A stretch of DNA of 8,842 nt from Candidatus Eiseniibacteriota bacterium (GTDB taxonomy: Bacteria > Eisenbacteria > RBG-16-71-46 > SZUA-252), in assembly GCA_016880395.1 (NCBI GenBank), contig JAEHDN010000039.1:1-8842 (forward strand). Reading direction: 5' to 3'. Shown piece after piece: positions 6,290 to 8,842 of this stretch. Made by a program: the position numbers and the translations under genes. Numbering within the stretch: the first letter of the stretch is position 1; every line of letters starts with the position of its first letter. The notes beneath the pieces were generated by a model. It was not told where the DNA came from. It did no database searches and saw only the letters and a program-made list of their open reading frames with translations.

Positions 6290-7183
6290 GTGTCCGATCC
6301 CCGCTCCGACCACACCACCGCCGACGTCCTCTACGCCTCCGATCTCCACGGCCACACGGGCCTCTATCGTGAGCTCTTCGAGACCGCGTGGCGGCTGCGC
6401 GTCCGCGCGTTGATCCTGGGCGGTGATCTCGCGCCGCACACCGACGTGGCCACGCAGCGCCGCTTCTACGAGGAGGTCCTGGTTCCCCTCCTGCGCGAGT
6501 ACCGGTCGAAGCCGGGCGCCGCGGAAATCTTCCACATTCCCGGGAACGACGACTGGAAGGCGAGCCTGCCGCCCCTCCTGGACGCGGGACTCGGCGGGAC
6601 CCACGCGATCCACGGGCGCGTGGTTCCATTTCTGGAATACGGATGGGTGGCCGGGCTCGCGTCGGTTCCCATCACGCCCTTCGCGATGAAGGATTGGGAC
6701 CGCTGGGAAGAGGGCCTCGCGGCCGCCGCGAAGATGGAGGGCTTCCGGAGCGAGCCGGACGGCGGACTCCGTGCTTACACGTTTCGAGGGCGCGAGCGCA
6801 GGGAGTCGCTCGCCGCGGAGCTGGAAGCGCTCGAGCGCGAGCTGCCGTCCACGGAGGAGCCTCTCATCTGCGTGTTCCACGGGCCGCCCTACGGCACCGC
6901 GCTGGACCAGATCGCGCGTGGGGTGCACGTGGGCTCGCGCGAATCGCGCCGCTTCCTCGAGCGGCGCCACCCGGTTCTCGGGCTCCATGGGCACATTCAT
7001 GAGTCCCCCGCCGTCTCGGGCCGCTTCGCGGAGCGCCTCGGGGCGACGATCTGCGTGAACGCGGGCCAGCGGATGGGGAGCGCGCTCCACGCGGTCTGGT
7101 TCCGCCTGGACGATATCGCGGGGTCCCTGACGCACTCGCTGCTCGGGCGTGCCGGGCTGGATGCGGGGGTCCGACCGGGTTGA
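6290..7183 (+). CDS. Calcineurin-like metallophosphoesterase
   Basis: This soluble 297-residue protein belongs to the dinuclear-metal phosphoesterase superfamily, which cleaves phosphomono- or diesters. The motif order is complete: SDLHGH with D18 and H20, LGGD with D46, GNDD with N86, FHGPP with H197, and GLHGHIH with H235 and H237. The third motif reads GNDD where most relatives have GNH(D/E). Metal ligands are kept, but the histidine that helps protonate the leaving group is replaced by D87, as in the Metallophos_3-like branch of the superfamily. There is no signal peptide or membrane helix, so it should act in the cytoplasm. The last 20 or so residues look disordered. The substrate cannot be told. 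The GTG start at 6290 comes 28 bases after the preceding stop, with only a weak AGCGAG as ribosome binding site. The stop codon overlaps the -35 element of the next gene's probable promoter. Confidence 0.92.
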   Translation: MSDPRSDHTTADVLYASDLHGHTGLYRELFETAWRLRVRALILGGDLAPHTDVATQRRFYEEVLVPLLREYRSKPGAAEIFHIPGNDDWKASLPPLLDAGLGGTHAIHGRVVPFLEYGWVAGLASVPITPFAMKDWDRWEEGLAAAAKMEGFRSEPDGGLRAYTFRGRERRESLAAELEALERELPSTEEPLICVFHGPPYGTALDQIARGVHVGSRESRRFLERRHPVLGLHGHIHESPAVSGRFAERLGATICVNAGQRMGSALHAVWFRLDDIAGSLTHSLLGRAGLDAGVRPG

Positions 7184-7215
7184 CGCGAAGCCCGTTTGGG
7201 AATATTGTATACAGT
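7180..7215 (+). promoter_or_regulatory. Probable promoter giving a leaderless mRNA for the M28 peptidase
   Basis: TTGACG (7180-7185, five of six to consensus) and TATTGT (7203-7208, four of six) are separated by exactly 17 bases. The usual distance from the -10 element puts transcription start at about 7215-7216, the very A of the ATG at 7216. The stretch around 7201-7217 is strikingly AT-rich for this DNA. No Shine-Dalgarno sequence precedes the ATG, as expected for a leaderless message. The 8-base palindrome TGTATACA (7206-7213) overlaps the -10 region and could be an operator half, but that is speculative. The TGA stop of the phosphoesterase gene lies inside the -35 element. Confidence 0.6.
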
Positions 7216-8841
7216 ATGCAACTCTGCCTTCGTAACTCCCCGCACCTCACTCGGACGATCGCGGCGGCGACCTTCCTGGCCGCCCTCGCCTCCGGCTGCG
7301 CCCGCGCCGAGAGCGCGGATTCGGCCTGGTGGGGGCACGTCCGCGTGCTCGCCGCCGACTCGATGAGGGGCCGGCGGACCGGCACCGACGAGTACCGCCG
7401 CGCCGCGGACTACGTCGCGGCGACCTACCGCCGCCTTGGGGTCGACTCGCTCGGTCCAGCCGGCTACTTCCAGGAGGTGCCTTTCGTCGCGCGCACGATC
7501 GACGAGGCGCGCTCGAAGGTGGAGATCGCCCCCCCCGGCGGCGCGCCGTGGTCCCTCCGTCCGGGGGACGACGTGACCTTCCAGAAGAGCTTCGACATGG
7601 ATCGCGACGTGGACGCCGAGGCGGCCTTCGTCGGGTACGCCGTGGTCGCCCCCGAAGCCCACTACGACGACCTGAAAGGGCAGGACCTCCGCGGGAAGAT
7701 CGTCGTCTTCGTGAGCGCAGGCCCTTCCGCCGTGCCCAATCCGCTCCGCGCACACGCCCAGTTTGCAGCGGAGCGGTGGGCGCGGCTCCGGGCGGCCGGG
7801 GCGATCGGATGGATCGTGATCCCCAACCCGGCCTCGATGGAGGCCGGCTGGTCGCGCTATGCGGCGAACCGCGGCGCGGCCGGACTCGCCCTGGACGACA
7901 GCGCCGGGGAGGAGTTCGCGGGCCAGCGATTCGGCATGCGTCTCAACCCGGCGAGCGCACCCGCGCTCTTCCGTGGATCGCCACACACCTGGGAGGAGAT
8001 CGCGCGACTGGCCAAGGACGGGTCGCCCATGCCGTCCTTTCCCATGCCGGTCCGCATCCGCGCACACGTGGAGGAGCGTTCGTGGCGTGTACGGTCGCCC
8101 AACGTCATCGGCGTGATCCGAGGGTCGGACCCCAAGCTCCGGGACGAATACGTCCTCCTCAGCGCGCACCTCGACCATCTGGGCGTCGGCGCGCCGGTCT
8201 CGGGGGACTCGGTCTACAACGGCGCGATGGACAACGCGTCGGGCGTGGCGACGCTCCTCGAGGTCGCGCGCGCGCTCGAGCATGGCCAGCGGCCCCGCCG
8301 GTCGGTCCTCATCGCGACTCTGACGGGTGAGGAGGAAGGGCTCTACGGCTCGGCCGACCTCGTGCTCCATCCCCCGGTGCCGATGGCGCGGATCGTCGCC
8401 GAGCTGAACGTCGACATGGTGCTCCCGATCGTCCCCCTCGAGCACATGATCGTGTTCGGCCTCGACGAGTCGACGCTCGGCGACCGCGCGACCGAGGTCG
8501 CGCGCCGGCACGGCGTGGCGACGCAGCGTGACCCCGAGCCGCAGCGGAATCTCTTCATCCGGAGCGACCAGTACAACCTGATCCGCGCGGGCGTGCCCTC
8601 GGTCTCGTTCGTCACGGGCTACGCGTCCGGGACGCAGGCCGAGGAGATCCTCCGGCGGTGGAGGCGCGATCGCTACCACGCTCCCTCGGACGATCTCGAG
8701 CAGCCGGTGGATCACGCCGCCGCCGCCCTCTGGAACGAGATCCTCATCGATCTGATCCGGGACACCGCGGATCGCGTCGACCGGCCGCGCTGGAAGTCCG
8801 GAAGCTACTTCGCGCGCTTCGCGACGAGCGCCGCGCGGTGA
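7216..8841 (+). CDS. M28 family zinc peptidase, predicted lipoprotein, with PA-type insert
   Basis: This 541-residue protein is a complete M28 metallopeptidase, a family of two-zinc aminopeptidases and related exopeptidases. The N-terminus is a signal sequence ending in ALASGC, with C28 as likely lipidation site. The -3 residue is A rather than the more common L, so plain export is the alternative. A middle region (about 110-260, including FVGYAVVAPEAHYDDL and LRGKIVVFV) looks like the PA-type insert common in this family. All catalytic positions are present: H318 and D320 in SAHLDHLG, bridging D339 in AMDNASG, catalytic E372 and ligand E373 in TGEEEGLYGS, D400 in NVDM, and H488 in RYHAPSDD. 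It should act outside the cytoplasmic membrane on peptides. The ATG at 7216 is chosen over TTG at 7180: the twelve extra codons have low GC3 and would precede the signal sequence. The probable leaderless promoter also fits this start. The stop ends one base before the window edge. Confidence 0.95.
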   Translation: MQLCLRNSPHLTRTIAAATFLAALASGCARAESADSAWWGHVRVLAADSMRGRRTGTDEYRRAADYVAATYRRLGVDSLGPAGYFQEVPFVARTIDEARSKVEIAPPGGAPWSLRPGDDVTFQKSFDMDRDVDAEAAFVGYAVVAPEAHYDDLKGQDLRGKIVVFVSAGPSAVPNPLRAHAQFAAERWARLRAAGAIGWIVIPNPASMEAGWSRYAANRGAAGLALDDSAGEEFAGQRFGMRLNPASAPALFRGSPHTWEEIARLAKDGSPMPSFPMPVRIRAHVEERSWRVRSPNVIGVIRGSDPKLRDEYVLLSAHLDHLGVGAPVSGDSVYNGAMDNASGVATLLEVARALEHGQRPRRSVLIATLTGEEEGLYGSADLVLHPPVPMARIVAELNVDMVLPIVPLEHMIVFGLDESTLGDRATEVARRHGVATQRDPEPQRNLFIRSDQYNLIRAGVPSVSFVTGYASGTQAEEILRRWRRDRYHAPSDDLEQPVDHAAAALWNEILIDLIRDTADRVDRPRWKSGSYFARFATSAAR

Positions 8842-8842
8842 C

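Noticed and set aside
4386..6629. A very long open frame on the minus strand (747 codons) across secF and its neighbours
   Set aside because: It lies opposite genes with clear family motifs. The product is Arg/Ala/Gly-rich with no recognisable domain, as expected for antisense frames in high-GC DNA where stops are rare.
7180..7215. TTG at 7180 as start of the M28 peptidase
   Set aside because: The extra twelve codons coincide with promoter-like sequence and have only about half G/C third positions; the ATG gives a normal lipoprotein signal.
1..8842. CRISPR arrays, tRNA/rRNA genes, insertion sequences, defence genes, phage genes
   Set aside because: No repeat-spacer pattern, cloverleaf or rRNA-like stretch, transposase, integrase or defence domain was seen on either strand; the content is ordinary chromosomal genes.

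Overview
The window is a compact, very GC-rich stretch of bacterial chromosome. It carries eight protein-coding genes and no sign of mobile DNA, CRISPR or RNA genes. Exported proteins (a Sec-type signal peptide, a lipoprotein signal), separate secD and secF genes and a PhoR/PhoB-type two-component pair point to a GC-rich Gram-negative-type bacterium. Gene style and the promoters seen would suit lineages such as Gemmatimonadota or Candidatus Eisenbacteria, but no marker here proves the phylum. Six of the eight starts I prefer are GTG.

Left part (minus strand, 1-1373): a response regulator of the OmpR/PhoB type (675-1373) is followed after 22 bases by its histidine kinase, whose N-terminal 217 codons are visible before the window edge (1-652). 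The kinase has two membrane helices with almost no external loop, then HAMP and PAS regions, as in PhoR. A 155-base divergent intergenic region (1374-1528) separates the pair from a plus-strand integral-membrane glycosyltransferase of the GT-C / GT39-like type (1529-3013).

Central part (plus strand, 3014-5702): a recognisable promoter lies just after the glycosyltransferase stop. It leads into secD (3102-4724) and secF (4749-5702), the accessory subunits that use proton motive force to help pull exported proteins across the membrane.

Right part (plus strand, 5749-8841): three genes follow closely. They are a 170-residue exported protein that looks like an NTF2-fold domain, a calcineurin-like metallophosphoesterase with a GNDD variant of the family motif, and a complete M28 zinc peptidase with a lipoprotein signal. 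The peptidase seems to have its own promoter, overlapping the stop codon of the previous gene and placed so that transcription would begin at or next to the ATG, which would give a leaderless mRNA.

Functionally, secDF, the exported NTF2-like protein and the peptidase lipoprotein share an envelope/export theme. I see no sequence evidence that they form one dedicated system. I found no convincing undescribed system here. The best leads are the leaderless promoter, the conserved-looking gene order after secF, and the unassigned role of the exported NTF2-like protein.
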